Shown in pieces: positions 1 through 7,871 of a stretch of 8,480 nt of DNA (positions within the stretch are counted from its first letter, which is position 1; each line of letters starts with the position of its first letter). Below the pieces are notes generated by a model. It saw only the letters and a program-made list of their open reading frames with translations, was not told the origin of the DNA and did no database searches. This DNA is from Burkholderiaceae bacterium. GTDB taxonomy: Bacteria; Pseudomonadota; Gammaproteobacteria; Burkholderiales; Burkholderiaceae. Location: assembly GCA_023253905.1 (NCBI GenBank), contig JALREG010000214.1, positions 1 through 8,480 on the forward strand, written 5' to 3'. The position numbers were made by a program, and so were the translations under genes.

Positions 1-651
1 GATGTGTTCGTGGTCTGGGCCAAGGACGACGCGGGCGAGATCCGTGGCTTTGTCCTGGAGAAGGGCATGAAGGGCTTATCGGCTCCGGTCCTTCACGGCA
101 AGATTGGTCTAAGAGCTTCCATTACCGGTGAGATCGTGATGGATCAGGTCTTTGTGCCTGAAGAGAACGCTTTTCCAGACATTCGTGGCCTGAAGGGCCC
201 GTTTACCTGCCTGAATTCGGCGCGCTTTGGCATTGCCTGGGGTGTGTTGGGCGCGGCAGAGTTCTGCTGGCATGCCTCTCGGCAGTACGTCGTGGATCGG
301 CAGCAGTTTGGCCGCCCGTTGGCTGCGAACCAGCTGATTCAAAAGAAACTGGCGGACATGCAAACTGAAATTGCGTTGGGATTGCAAGGTTGTTTGCGCT
401 TAGGCCGCATGAAAGACGAAGGCACGGACTCGGTGGAAATTACCTCGATCCTCAAACGCAACTCCTGCGGCAAAGCGCTCGACGTGGCGCGCATGGCGCG
501 TGACATGATGGGTGGCAATGGCATCAGCGATGAATTCGGGGTCGCGCGCCATCTGGTGAACCTCGAGGTGGTCAACACCTACGAAGGCACGCACGACATC
601 CACGCACTCATTCTCGGTCGCGCACAAACCGGCATTCAGGCGTTCTTCTGA
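1..651 (+). CDS. gcdH: Glutaryl-CoA dehydrogenase, C-terminal part (5' end outside window)
   Basis: FAD-dependent acyl-CoA dehydrogenase that oxidises and decarboxylates glutaryl-CoA to crotonyl-CoA in lysine, tryptophan and glutarate breakdown, in the cytoplasm. The frame is open from base 1, so the gene continues to the left; the GTG at base 4 is an internal valine. About 216 of the usual roughly 395 residues are visible, covering the end of the beta domain and the C-terminal helical domain. Characteristic segments are [17 protein letters not shown], the [23 protein letters not shown] helix region (read with a break), [11 protein letters not shown], and [20 protein letters not shown] at the end. 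The Glu of TYEGT (codon 583-585) sits where the catalytic base of this family lies. The [16 protein letters not shown] ending favours glutaryl-CoA dehydrogenase over other acyl-CoA dehydrogenases. It ends in TGA, 36 nt before the exporter gene on the same strand. Confidence 0.93.
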   Translation, partial: DVFVVWAKDDAGEIRGFVLEKGMKGLSAPVLHGKIGLRASITGEIVMDQVFVPEENAFPDIRGLKGPFTCLNSARFGIAWGVLGAAEFCWHASRQYVVDRQQFGRPLAANQLIQKKLADMQTEIALGLQGCLRLGRMKDEGTDSVEITSILKRNSCGKALDVARMARDMMGGNGISDEFGVARHLVNLEVVNTYEGTHDIHALILGRAQTGIQAFF

Positions 652-653
652 AC

Positions 654-667
654 CCGGGCGCGCCCGG
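654..667. repeat. Perfect 14-nt GC palindrome between gcdH and the exporter gene
   Basis: CCGGGCGCGCCCGG reads the same on both strands and lies two bases after the gcdH stop codon. As RNA it could form a 5-bp stem with a 4-nt loop. There is no following T-run, so it is not a standard intrinsic terminator. It could weakly attenuate or stabilise the 3' end of the gcdH message, or simply reflect GC-rich composition. Confidence 0.4.
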
Positions 668-687
668 CTGAGCGGCGCGCCTGAGCC

Positions 688-2157
688 ATGAGCGAGCGCG
701 CCGCCAGCCCCCCGGCGGAATTGGATGATGCGCAGATCCATCGCATCATTGGCGGGCTCGCTGTCGCGATGTTTCTTGCAGCGCTCGACCAGACCCTCGT
801 CGCGGTCGCGCTGCTCTCGATTGGCCGTGATCTGGGTGACCTCGATCTGATGCCCTGGGTGATTGCGGCTTACCTGGTCGCGGCCACCATCTCAGCCCCC
901 ATCTTCGGCAAGCTCTCTGATCTGCACGGTCGCTGGCCAATGCTTGCCGTGGCGCTTGCCACAGGCATCGGCGCCTCGCTGGTCTGCGCGCTGAGCCCCT
1001 CAATGCCCATGCTGATCGCAGCACGCGTCCTGCAGGGCATTGGTGGCGGCTCCGTGATTGCACTGGTGCAGACGGTGGTCGCCGACATCGCCCCCGGCGC
1101 GCGTCGCGGGCGCTATCAGGGCTGGTTCTCGGGCGTGTACGCCACCGCCTCGGTGATGGGGCCCGTGCTGGGGGGCTTGATCGCCGAGCACATCGGCTGG
1201 CGCGGTATTTTTCTCATCAATCTTCCCACGGGCGTGATCGCCTTCGTCCTGGCCCGACGCGTGCTAGCGGGGCTGCCGCGAACCGCGCGCAAGCGGCCGA
1301 TCGACTACGCGGGTGCTGTGCTGCTCGCAGGCGGACTATCAGCGCTCATGATCGCGCTCACCCGTCTCGGTCAGGGCGTATCCTGGATCGCTCCTTCCAC
1401 CCTTCTTCTGGTCGTGGCCGGCGTGTTGATGCTGGTACTCTGCGCTTGGCGCGAACACCACGCGCCCGAGCCGCTGCTTCCTCCGGTCCTGTTCACCGAT
1501 CCGGTGCTGGTGCGCTGCTATAGCCTCTTCGGCCTTGCCTTTTTCACCCTGATGGGGCTGTCGGTCCTGCTACCGCTCTGGATTCAATCCGCATTGGGAA
1601 TCGGTCTGGACCGGATCGCCATCCTGTTGTTGCCGTTCACGCTGTCCTCGCCCCTTGCTGCCTTCCTAGCAGGCCGGCGCATTTCGCGCGGCGGCCGCAT
1701 GCGAACACAGCGTCTGGTCGGTAGCTGGGTCACCGCTGCGGGGCTCGCTGTGCTCACCATCGCCACCCCCAACGCAATCGTCTGGTTTGTGCTGGGCACA
1801 GTCGTTTGCGGCCTGGGGATGGGTATGGTGATGCCGGCTACGCTGATGACGGTGCAGGCGCGCGTGAGCGCTGATCGGATGGGTATCGCCACCGCATCGG
1901 CGGGCTTGTTCCGCTCGCTGGGCGGGGCGCTGGGCGTGGCGCTCTTAAGCGCAGTGCTGTTGGGTCTTGCCGCCAACGAGGGTCCAGACCGCGCGGGCGG
2001 CGCGGCCGCACTGCGCGCCGCCTTGACCTCGGGCGCAGACGCTTCGGCCCTGCAGCCCGCCTTTCAACTGACCTTCGCAGTGGCCACTGCAGTGTCGCTG
2101 ATCGCGCTGTTGATTGCCTGGACGATTCCGGCACACGACAGCCGCCCCGAGGGCTGA
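688..2157 (+). CDS. MFS exporter, DHA2 (EmrB/QacA-like) family
   Basis: Inner-membrane proton-driven exporter of the major facilitator superfamily, 489 aa, the usual size for the 14-helix drug:H+ antiporter-2 group. Visible signatures: LDQTLVAVAL in helix 1 (residues 33-42, the D1-type motif), GKLSDLHGR (74-82, motif A in the helix 2-3 loop), RVLQGIGGG (113-121, motif B), GPVLGG (158-163, antiporter motif C) and WRGIFLINLPTG (171-182, typical of DHA2). Hydrophobic segments continue to the C-terminus, which ends in a short polar tail. The ATG at 688 is chosen because the next in-frame ATG would cut into helix 1; it lacks a clear Shine-Dalgarno sequence. No membrane-fusion partner or adjacent regulator is seen, so the substrate cannot be named. 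It could be a multidrug pump or a metabolite exporter. It is 36 nt downstream of gcdH and may be cotranscribed with it. Confidence 0.9.
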   Translation: MSERAASPPAELDDAQIHRIIGGLAVAMFLAALDQTLVAVALLSIGRDLGDLDLMPWVIAAYLVAATISAPIFGKLSDLHGRWPMLAVALATGIGASLVCALSPSMPMLIAARVLQGIGGGSVIALVQTVVADIAPGARRGRYQGWFSGVYATASVMGPVLGGLIAEHIGWRGIFLINLPTGVIAFVLARRVLAGLPRTARKRPIDYAGAVLLAGGLSALMIALTRLGQGVSWIAPSTLLLVVAGVLMLVLCAWREHHAPEPLLPPVLFTDPVLVRCYSLFGLAFFTLMGLSVLLPLWIQSALGIGLDRIAILLLPFTLSSPLAAFLAGRRISRGGRMRTQRLVGSWVTAAGLAVLTIATPNAIVWFVLGTVVCGLGMGMVMPATLMTVQARVSADRMGIATASAGLFRSLGGALGVALLSAVLLGLAANEGPDRAGGAAALRAALTSGADASALQPAFQLTFAVATAVSLIALLIAWTIPAHDSRPEG

Positions 2158-2174
2158 GCCATCGACCCAGGTGT

Positions 2175-3023
2175 TTACGCGAAGGCCTCGCCCATCCGTA
2201 CCGGTCGGCCACTTTCCCAGGCGGGCCACGACAACGCAGCCGCTTTGGGAGCCAGCATGATGACCGTTGAGCCCAACAGGAAACGACCCATCTCGTCGCC
2301 CTGCCCGAGGTTCACCTGCGCGTCGGTGTAGTCCCAGCGCCTGATCGCACCCGGGCGCGGGGGATTGACCACCCCGTGCCAGACAGTTGCCATGCTTCCC
2401 ACGATCGTGGCGCCCACCAGCACCATGACGAAGGGTATGGCGTGAGCGCCCTCGAACTCACAGACCACGCGTTCGTTACGCGCAAAGAGCCCGGGGATGC
2501 CGCGTGCGGTCACCGGATTCACTGAATAAAGTGCGCCGGGTATGTGCCGCATCGATCGCAGTCGGCCATCGGCTGGCATGTGGATCCGGTGATAGTCACG
2601 CGGGCTGAGGTAGAGCGTTGCGAACGCACCATCGGTGAAGGTCTGCGCGAGCACCTGATCGCCGCCTAACAACTCGGCAACGGTGTAGGCATGACCCTTC
2701 GCCTGAACGAGCGAGCCGTTTCGGATCGGAGCACACTGGCTCACGGCCCCGTCGACCGGGCAGATCCAGGGAGCGTGCGCAAGCGGCCGCGCGCCGTCGC
2801 GCAGCGGCCGCGTGAAGAACGCATTGAAGCTCCGGTAGGCCGAGGGCTCAGGGGCGGCCGCTTCGGCCATGTCCACCCCATATCGGGTAATAAACCGGCG
2901 AATTGCAAAGTGCGTGAGCGCGCCCGCTTCACGCGCCGCCAGCCAGCCGATTACCTCGGTGAGCGCCCGCTTGGGGAGCAGACGCTGCATGAGCAGGAAT
3001 AGTCTGTCGGTAGCGTCAGACAT
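2175..3023 (-). CDS. psd: Phosphatidylserine decarboxylase proenzyme
   Basis: Converts phosphatidylserine to phosphatidylethanolamine at the inner membrane, the last step of PE synthesis. The 282-aa proenzyme shows the family blocks in order: YRSFNAFFTRPLRDGARPL, PVDGAVSQ, a KGHAYTVAELLGG stretch, LYLSPRDYHRIHMP with the conserved His, GALYSVNPVTA, FVMVLVGATIVGSM, and FLLGSTVIML near the end. LGST is the self-cleavage site: Ser252 should become the pyruvoyl group of the small alpha chain, with Asp of PVDG and His of YHRIHMP completing the processing triad. Length fits the long (E. coli-like) class rather than the short class of about 215 aa. I chose the ATG at 3023; a longer frame to 3065 exists, but its extra residues lie inside the upstream gene and do not resemble Psd. 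The start codon overlaps the end of the MaoC gene by 8 nt and has no good ribosome site of its own, suggesting coupled translation. The gene ends in TAA, facing the exporter. Confidence 0.95.
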   Translation of the reverse strand: MSDATDRLFLLMQRLLPKRALTEVIGWLAAREAGALTHFAIRRFITRYGVDMAEAAAPEPSAYRSFNAFFTRPLRDGARPLAHAPWICPVDGAVSQCAPIRNGSLVQAKGHAYTVAELLGGDQVLAQTFTDGAFATLYLSPRDYHRIHMPADGRLRSMRHIPGALYSVNPVTARGIPGLFARNERVVCEFEGAHAIPFVMVLVGATIVGSMATVWHGVVNPPRPGAIRRWDYTDAQVNLGQGDEMGRFLLGSTVIMLAPKAAALSWPAWESGRPVRMGEAFA

Positions 3024-3471
3024 AGCGGCGACTGATGGTCTCGGCCACGCAGACCGGCTTATCAAAGCCCTTACGCTCGATGGTAGCCTCCATGGTCACC
3101 TGCATGCCCCCACCGGCCACGTCCTCGATGGCGACCAGACGAAAGCGCGCCCGAAGCTCACTGCCAACCGGAACGGGCGATGTGAAGCGAACGCGATTGA
3201 GACCGTAGTTCACACTCATACGCACGTCCTCAAACCGCAGAGCATCCTGAATGAAAAGCGGCAGCATGGAGAGCGTGAGAAATCCATGCGCGATGGTGGC
3301 ACCGAACGGCCCGGATGCGGCCCGATCCGGATCGATGTGAATCCATTGATGGTCGCCCGTGGCGTCAGCAAACTGATTGATGCGTGGCTGCTCCACCATG
3401 AACCAGTTGCTTACAGCAAGCTCCTCACCAACCATCGACCTGAGGTCGCCGAGACGGGGAATGATTCGCAT
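3016..3471 (-). CDS. MaoC-family (R)-enoyl-CoA hydratase/dehydratase
   Basis: Single hot-dog-fold protein of 151 aa, probably a cytoplasmic hydratase acting on an acyl-CoA or related thioester. The hydratase motif is FADATGDHQWIHID (residues 34-47), with the Asp-x4-His pair D40 and H45 matching the catalytic residues of PhaJ-type hydratases. The next block, GPFGATIAHGFLTLSMLP (54-71), and the later VNYGLNRVRFTSPVPVG (88-103 region) are typical of the MaoC/NodN-like group. I chose the ATG at 3471 because GGTGGAA lies 6 nt upstream; a GTG at 3483 would add four residues and is less likely. The last 8 nt overlap the psd start. The natural substrate cannot be deduced: roles in PHA precursor supply, fatty-acid or branched acyl-CoA metabolism are all possible for this family. 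Confidence 0.88.
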   Translation of the reverse strand: MRIIPRLGDLRSMVGEELAVSNWFMVEQPRINQFADATGDHQWIHIDPDRAASGPFGATIAHGFLTLSMLPLFIQDALRFEDVRMSVNYGLNRVRFTSPVPVGSELRARFRLVAIEDVAGGGMQVTMEATIERKGFDKPVCVAETISRRYV

Positions 3472-3477
3472 CGAAGG

Positions 3478-3484
3478 TTCCACC
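3478..3484 (-). promoter_or_regulatory. Ribosome binding site for the MaoC-family gene
   Basis: GGTGGAA on the minus strand sits 6 nt before the ATG at 3471, a good Shine-Dalgarno distance. It overlaps the alternative GTG at 3483, which argues for the ATG as the true start. Confidence 0.5.
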
Positions 3485-3642
3485 CAGGACGATTAAAGCG
3501 CCATTATCGCGCGGCACGGCTTTCGTCTGCGCGTGATCAAGCTCTGCGGGCGGCCATTGCATCCATTCGAGCGTTGTCTGCTTGCGATCAACGCCAGCGG
3601 CTACCAAGCAGGTGCAATCGAGCTTCCTACAGAAGCCGATCC
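3485..3642. promoter_or_regulatory. Divergent intergenic region between the MaoC/psd pair and pncB
   Basis: The only intergenic stretch in the window with room for promoters of two opposite transcription units. On the minus strand GATAAT at 3503-3508 is a one-mismatch -10 hexamer that would start RNA about 25 nt before the MaoC ATG, but no good -35 lies at the right distance. For pncB, only a weak AGAAG at 3631-3635 precedes the ATG. I saw no clear operator, riboswitch or inverted repeat. Promoter placement is a guess. Confidence 0.35.
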
Positions 3643-5196
3643 ATGAATGCTCCCGATATCCTCGCACGCCCAGTTTCCCATGCTGCGCAAAGCGCACTCC
3701 TCGCCGACCTCTACCAGTTCACGATGTTGCAGGCTTATCACGCTGCCGACATGCATGGACAGGCGAGCTTTGAGTTGTTCTGTCGCAGACTCCCCTCGCG
3801 GCGCGGCTTCCTGATGGCGGCGGGTCTGGAGCCGACCCTGGAATGGCTCGAGTCCCTGCGTTTTCAGTCACATGAACTGGACTGGCTGGGCGGTACCGGC
3901 AGGTTCAGCCCCGACCTGATCGCGATGCTTCGAGACTGGCGGTTCACCGGTGAGATCAGCGCCGTTCCGGAGGGCACGATTCTCTTCGCAGGTGAGCCCA
4001 TTCTTCGGGTAACAGCACCGATTGGCCAGGCGCAGCTGGTCGAGAGTCGGGTCCTGAACCTGATACACGCTCACAGCCTGATCGCAACCAAAGCGGCCCG
4101 CTGTGTGATGGCCGCTGGCGGCGTTTCACTGATCGAGTTCGGCATGCGGCGCGCGCATGGTGCGGATGCCGCGATGATTGCCGCCCGCGCCTCGGTGATC
4201 GCCGGGTTCGACGCCACGGCCAATGTGCTCGCAGGCATGTGCGATGGGCTTCCGCTTGCAGGAACGATGGCGCATTCATTTGTGCTTGCGCACGAAGCTG
4301 AAGCAATTGCCTTCGAGCATTTTGGGCGCGCCAATCCCGGCCACACTGCATTCGTGATCGACACTTACGACACCGAGCAGGGCGCACATCGCGCGGTCGC
4401 TGCAGCACTCGAGCTTGCACGGCACGGGGTCGCGCTACAGGCGGTGCGAATCGATAGCGGCGACCTGGCGCGACATAGCCATCGGGTCCGGCGGATCCTG
4501 GACTCGGCAGGTCTCGATCAGGTGAAGATACTGGTGAGCGGTGATCTCGATGAATGGCGCGTGGCGGCCCTGCGCACAGCGCGGGCGCCGATAGACGCTT
4601 ACTGCGTGGGCACGGCGCTCAGCACCTCATCTGACGCCCCCTCTCTCGATCTGGCCTACAAGCTGGTCGAATACGAAGGTCGACCGTGCAGCAAGCGCTC
4701 GCCGGGTAAGGCCACCCTGCCCGGCCGCAAGCAGGTCTGGCGGCGCTATGACGCGCAGGGCCTGATCGCATCCGATCTGATTGCGCTAGCCGATGAGCCT
4801 GCGCCCGCAGTGAGCGCGGGTGTCTGCGCGCTCACGGGCGGCCCGCGCGCTGCAGTCAGCGCGGCCACGCCGCTGCCCGGCATGGCCTGGCAGGCGCTGC
4901 TGTGGCCAGTGATGCGAGACGGCCGCAGGCTCAGACCCGCGCCATCCATCGAAGCGATCCGGCGCCATGCCGCTATGCAACTGAGCGCGCTGCCCGCCGG
5001 CCTGCGCTCCCTCGGAGCAGTCAATCCCGTATCGGTCAGTCTGTCGCCCAGCCTGAAGCAGGCGGCGCCGGGCGTAAAGCTCAATCCGACGGCGGGTACG
5101 GCAGCCGATCCGCACTGGAACCCGAGCCGACCACCGCCCGCCCCAGGCGATCGTCGATCGCCCGCCAGGCCTCGTCCGGGGGCGCAGACTCGATGA
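3643..5196 (+). CDS. pncB: Nicotinate phosphoribosyltransferase
   Basis: Joins nicotinic acid and PRPP, with ATP, to give nicotinate mononucleotide, the entry step of the Preiss-Handler NAD salvage route in the cytoplasm. The 517-aa product starts with LLADLYQFTMLQAYHAADM (19-37) and FELFCRRLP (43-51), then shows EFGMRRAHG (165-173), GTMAHSFVLAH (207-217), VRIDSGDL (268-275), ILVSGDLDE (296-304) and VGTALSTSSDAPSLDLAYKLV (322-342), followed by a YEGRPCSKRSPGK segment. His211 in GTMAH fits the conserved histidine phosphorylated in characterised enzymes. The start is the ATG at 3643: the frame is open far upstream, but that part runs antisense through MaoC and psd and looks like neither. Family similarity fades at about residue 475; the last roughly 40 residues are Pro/Arg-rich and run antisense into sua5, giving a 116-nt tail-to-tail overlap. 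No other NAD gene is adjacent. Confidence 0.94.
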   Translation: MNAPDILARPVSHAAQSALLADLYQFTMLQAYHAADMHGQASFELFCRRLPSRRGFLMAAGLEPTLEWLESLRFQSHELDWLGGTGRFSPDLIAMLRDWRFTGEISAVPEGTILFAGEPILRVTAPIGQAQLVESRVLNLIHAHSLIATKAARCVMAAGGVSLIEFGMRRAHGADAAMIAARASVIAGFDATANVLAGMCDGLPLAGTMAHSFVLAHEAEAIAFEHFGRANPGHTAFVIDTYDTEQGAHRAVAAALELARHGVALQAVRIDSGDLARHSHRVRRILDSAGLDQVKILVSGDLDEWRVAALRTARAPIDAYCVGTALSTSSDAPSLDLAYKLVEYEGRPCSKRSPGKATLPGRKQVWRRYDAQGLIASDLIALADEPAPAVSAGVCALTGGPRAAVSAATPLPGMAWQALLWPVMRDGRRLRPAPSIEAIRRHAAMQLSALPAGLRSLGAVNPVSVSLSPSLKQAAPGVKLNPTAGTAADPHWNPSRPPPAPGDRRSPARPRPGAQTR

Positions 5197-6169
5197 GCAG
5201 GCTACTCACACCGGCGCGGTCCAGGTCGCGAAGCGCCGCGTAGAGCTGTCGACCCGCCGCCCCAGGATCGGCGGGCTGCTCAACCCAAAGCGCGCAGGGC
5301 GCACCGGGTTTTCGCCGGGACCACACCGCCGCTGTGAGCCCGACGCGTTCAAGCGCCTCGAGCCGCAGTTCGATGGCAGAGGCCGATAGCGTCTCGAGTG
5401 CTGTCCGCGGAGCGTAGTGTGCCGCCAGTGCGCCCGATACTCTCGGACGAGCCTGGTCCGGGGCGGCCAGGCTTCGCCCCAGCACCCGCTCGATCTCCGA
5501 GCGGATGAGGCCGCCTGGCCTCAGAAGCGCCGGCGTATCCCCCGAAAGATCAACGATGGTCGATTCCAGCCCCACAGCGCAGTCGCCACCGTCGAGGATC
5601 AGTGGAGCGTCGAGGCCGAGGTCATCCAGGACATGCTGTGCACGCGTGGGGCTGACGCGACCGAACCGGTTAGCCGAGGGGGCCGCGATTGCCGACCCGC
5701 CGCGCGCCACAAACGCATCGAGCAACTGTATCGATACGGGATGAGCCGGTGCTCGCAGACCAATCGTGCGCTGGCCACCGCAGGCAGCGCCACAGGCCTC
5801 CGGCAATCGATTGAGAATCAGCGTGAGCGGCCCTGGCCAGAAAGCGGCTGCCAGGCGCTCGGCCTCTGGCGTCCAATGTGCCCAGCGTCGAGCGGCTTGG
5901 CTGTCAATCACATGCACGATCAGGGGGTGACCCGCCGGCCGACCCTTGACCCGATAGATCTGCGCCACCGCTTCCGGGTTACCGGCGTCGCCGCCCAGCC
6001 CGTAGACGGTTTCCGTGGGGAAGGCAACCAGCCGACCCGCGATCAGCGCGTCGGCGGCGCGCGCGATCGACGCGGGGTCAGCGCGCAGGATCGGCCCCCC
6101 GGCTCCACCCCGATCGCCCTCGCGGTCGACTTCGCGACCGACCCTGCGGTCAGCTCCGCCATCAGTCAC
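5081..6169 (-). CDS. L-threonylcarbamoyladenylate synthase, Sua5 type
   Basis: Makes threonylcarbamoyl-AMP from threonine, bicarbonate and ATP, the first step of the universal t6A modification at position 37 of ANN-decoding tRNAs. The 362-aa protein has the YrdC-like catalytic domain (about 26-240), with PTETVYGLG (51-59), KGRPAGHPL (75-83) and SAIAAPSAN (159-167). It then has the SGALAAHYAP linker motif (245-254) and a C-terminal Sua5 domain (about 258-345). The second domain distinguishes it from the short TsaC form. The start is GTG, sharing the four bases GTGA with the purK stop; no ATG lies in frame before the catalytic domain. Residues 1-25 form an Arg/Gly/Asp-rich extension not expected for the family. 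It is the last gene of the purC-E-K operon and converges with pncB over 116 nt. Gene names sua5, ywlC and tsaC are all used for such proteins. Confidence 0.93.
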   Translation of the reverse strand: MTDGGADRRVGREVDREGDRGGAGGPILRADPASIARAADALIAGRLVAFPTETVYGLGGDAGNPEAVAQIYRVKGRPAGHPLIVHVIDSQAARRWAHWTPEAERLAAAFWPGPLTLILNRLPEACGAACGGQRTIGLRAPAHPVSIQLLDAFVARGGSAIAAPSANRFGRVSPTRAQHVLDDLGLDAPLILDGGDCAVGLESTIVDLSGDTPALLRPGGLIRSEIERVLGRSLAAPDQARPRVSGALAAHYAPRTALETLSASAIELRLEALERVGLTAAVWSRRKPGAPCALWVEQPADPGAAGRQLYAALRDLDRAGVSSLLIESAPPDEAWRAIDDRLGRAVVGSGSSADRLPYPPSD

Positions 6170-7344
6170 GCGCGCATCCCGAGAAGTTCGATCGCACGGT
6201 TGCAGGCCGCCTGGGCCGACAGCACGTGATCGGCCACCAGGGTCAGATGCCCCATCTTGCGTCCCGGTCGTGCCTGAGCCTTGCCATAGAGATGGAGCTT
6301 TGCTCCCGGCAACTCGCCCAACACCCGCGCCCAGTCGGGCTCACGCACACTGTCCGGCGAGTTGGGCTGCGTAAACCACAGGTCGCCAAGAAGGTTGAGC
6401 ATGACCGCAGGTGCGAGCGCGCGTGTATCACCCAGTGGTAATCCCGCCAGCACCCGAGCCTGCTGTTCGAACTGACTGGTGAGGCTGGCATCGAGCGTCC
6501 AATGACCCGAGTTATGGGGCCGCGGCGCCATTTCATTGACGCAGACCGAACCATCCTGCAACACAAAGAACTCGATGCAGAGAACGCCCACATAGCTCAT
6601 GCGTTTCGCAATCGCCTGGGCATCGTCAATCACCCGCGTCACCACACCGGGCGGCACCTCAGCGGGCACCGTGGAGGTAAACAGGATGCCCTCGCGGTGC
6701 ACATTGCGCGCGACCGGCCACACCACGGATCGACCATCAAAGCCACGCGCAAGCAGCACCGACACTTCGCACTGCAGGTCCACGCGTTTTTCCAGCACAC
6801 AGGCGACCGCACCGAGCGCATCGAAAGCCCGCGCGGCGTCATCTGCCGTGGTCACATGCACCTGACCCTTGCCGTCGTAGCCTAGCCGCGACGCCTTCAG
6901 AATGCCGGGAAAGAGAAGGGGATCCGCATGCCGACAATCCTCGGATGAGCGAATCTCGGCGTAGGGCGCAGTGGCAATCCCGGCGCCGCGCACAAACGCT
7001 TTTTCGGCGATCCGGTCCTGCGCAATGGCAACCGACGCGCCATCGGGACTCACCACCCCTCGGTTCGCCAGAAAATCGAGTGACGCCGCAGGCACGTTTT
7101 CAAATTCGGTCGTCACCGCCGAACATTGCGAGGCCAGCTCGGCGAGTGCAGCGGGGTCGGCGTAGTCGGCGCGAAGGTGCCGGTCGGCTACCGCTGCGGC
7201 CGGGCCGAGCGCATCAGGATCGAGGACGCACACGCGATAACCCAATGCCTGCGCGGCCTGCGTGAACATTCGGCCGAGCTGGCCGCCACCCAGAAGCCCG
7301 AGCCAGCTGCGGGGCGCGAGCGGCCGTTGGATGCGTTCGTTCAC
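6166..7344 (-). CDS. purK: N5-carboxyaminoimidazole ribonucleotide synthase
   Basis: ATP-grasp enzyme that uses ATP and bicarbonate to carboxylate AIR to N5-CAIR in purine synthesis. The 392-aa product has GGGQLGRM near the N-terminus (19-26), TEFENVP (79-85), the nucleotide-binding segment [13 protein letters not shown] (149-161), and the strongly diagnostic [13 protein letters not shown] (270-282). Length is normal for PurK. The start is GTG at 7344, sharing GTGA with the purE stop. The purK stop in turn shares GTGA with the sua5 start, so the gene is embedded in a translationally coupled chain. Its product is passed to PurE, encoded immediately upstream. No broken frame or missing motif was seen. 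Confidence 0.95.
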   Translation of the reverse strand: MNERIQRPLAPRSWLGLLGGGQLGRMFTQAAQALGYRVCVLDPDALGPAAAVADRHLRADYADPAALAELASQCSAVTTEFENVPAASLDFLANRGVVSPDGASVAIAQDRIAEKAFVRGAGIATAPYAEIRSSEDCRHADPLLFPGILKASRLGYDGKGQVHVTTADDAARAFDALGAVACVLEKRVDLQCEVSVLLARGFDGRSVVWPVARNVHREGILFTSTVPAEVPPGVVTRVIDDAQAIAKRMSYVGVLCIEFFVLQDGSVCVNEMAPRPHNSGHWTLDASLTSQFEQQARVLAGLPLGDTRALAPAVMLNLLGDLWFTQPNSPDSVREPDWARVLGELPGAKLHLYGKAQARPGRKMGHLTLVADHVLSAQAACNRAIELLGMRA

Positions 7345-7871
7345 TGGCCTGGTGGCGGCAGCACCATGCCGCGCGCCGCAGCATTTTGCGCGGCACGAAA
7401 CGTTTCAAGCCGCGCAGCGAGCGCCGGATCGGTGGTGGCGAGCGTGGCAATGGCATGCAGCGCCGCGTTGGCCGCCCCCGCCTCGCCGATGGCGAAGGTG
7501 GCAACCGGTACCCCTCGCGGCATCTGGACGATGGAGAGCAGCGAATCTTCACCCCGCAGATAGCGCGATGGCACGGGCACACCGAATACCGGCACGATGG
7601 TCTTGGCCGCCAGCATGCCCGGCAGATGGGCCGCCCCGCCCGCGCCCGCGACGATCGCGCGAAGCCCACGCGCACGCGCGGTCTCGGCGTATTGGAACAT
7701 TTCGTTGGGCATCCGGTGGGCTGACACCACCCGCGCCTCGTGAGGAACGCCAAATTCCTCCAGCACCGCGACCGCATGGCGCATGACCTCCCAGTCGCTG
7801 GAGGATCCCATGACGACGCCTACGCAGACCGATGCCGCGCCTGAGGTAACCGGCTTTCCCGACTCAGCCAA
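7341..7871 (-). CDS. purE: N5-carboxyaminoimidazole ribonucleotide mutase
   Basis: Class I PurE, converting N5-CAIR (from PurK) to CAIR. The 176-aa protein shows [13 protein letters not shown] (18-30), [12 protein letters not shown] (48-59) with the catalytic histidine, [12 protein letters not shown] (75-86), PVFGVPV (94-100) and the [19 protein letters not shown] run (107-125). I chose a TTG start at 7871: AGGAG lies exactly 6 nt upstream, it overlaps the purC stop by 8 nt, and there is no ATG or GTG between it and the domain; the first in-frame ATG would delete the first beta strand and part of the substrate loop. A longer frame reaches an ATG at 8090, but that part is antisense-free shadow of purC in another frame and does not resemble PurE. 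The presence of PurK next door agrees with the class I assignment. Confidence 0.94.
   Translation of the reverse strand: MAESGKPVTSGAASVCVGVVMGSSSDWEVMRHAVAVLEEFGVPHEARVVSAHRMPNEMFQYAETARARGLRAIVAGAGGAAHLPGMLAAKTIVPVFGVPVPSRYLRGEDSLLSIVQMPRGVPVATFAIGEAGAANAALHAIATLATTDPALAARLETFRAAQNAAARGMVLPPPGQ

Noticed and set aside
2158..2174. Possible bidirectional terminator between the exporter and psd
   Set aside because: The 17-nt gap has no stem-loop or T-run that I can see.
2783..2811. Two GCGGCCGC sites 21 nt apart
   Set aside because: They fall in the psd codons for the conserved RPLRDGARPL segment, where the repeated Arg-Pro-Leu explains them.
3024..3065. 14-residue extension of Psd to 3065
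   Set aside because: It overlaps the conserved MaoC end, and the ATG at 3023 gives a normal family N-terminus with a coupling overlap.
2869..3642. Open frame of 258 codons upstream of and in frame with pncB
   Set aside because: It runs antisense through psd and the MaoC gene, has no family-like content, and the NAPRT domain begins right after the ATG at 3643.
4902..5243. Long plus-strand frame across the pncB/sua5 junction
   Set aside because: It is rich in Arg, Pro and Ser as expected of a GC-rich shadow frame, and it overlaps two recognised genes.
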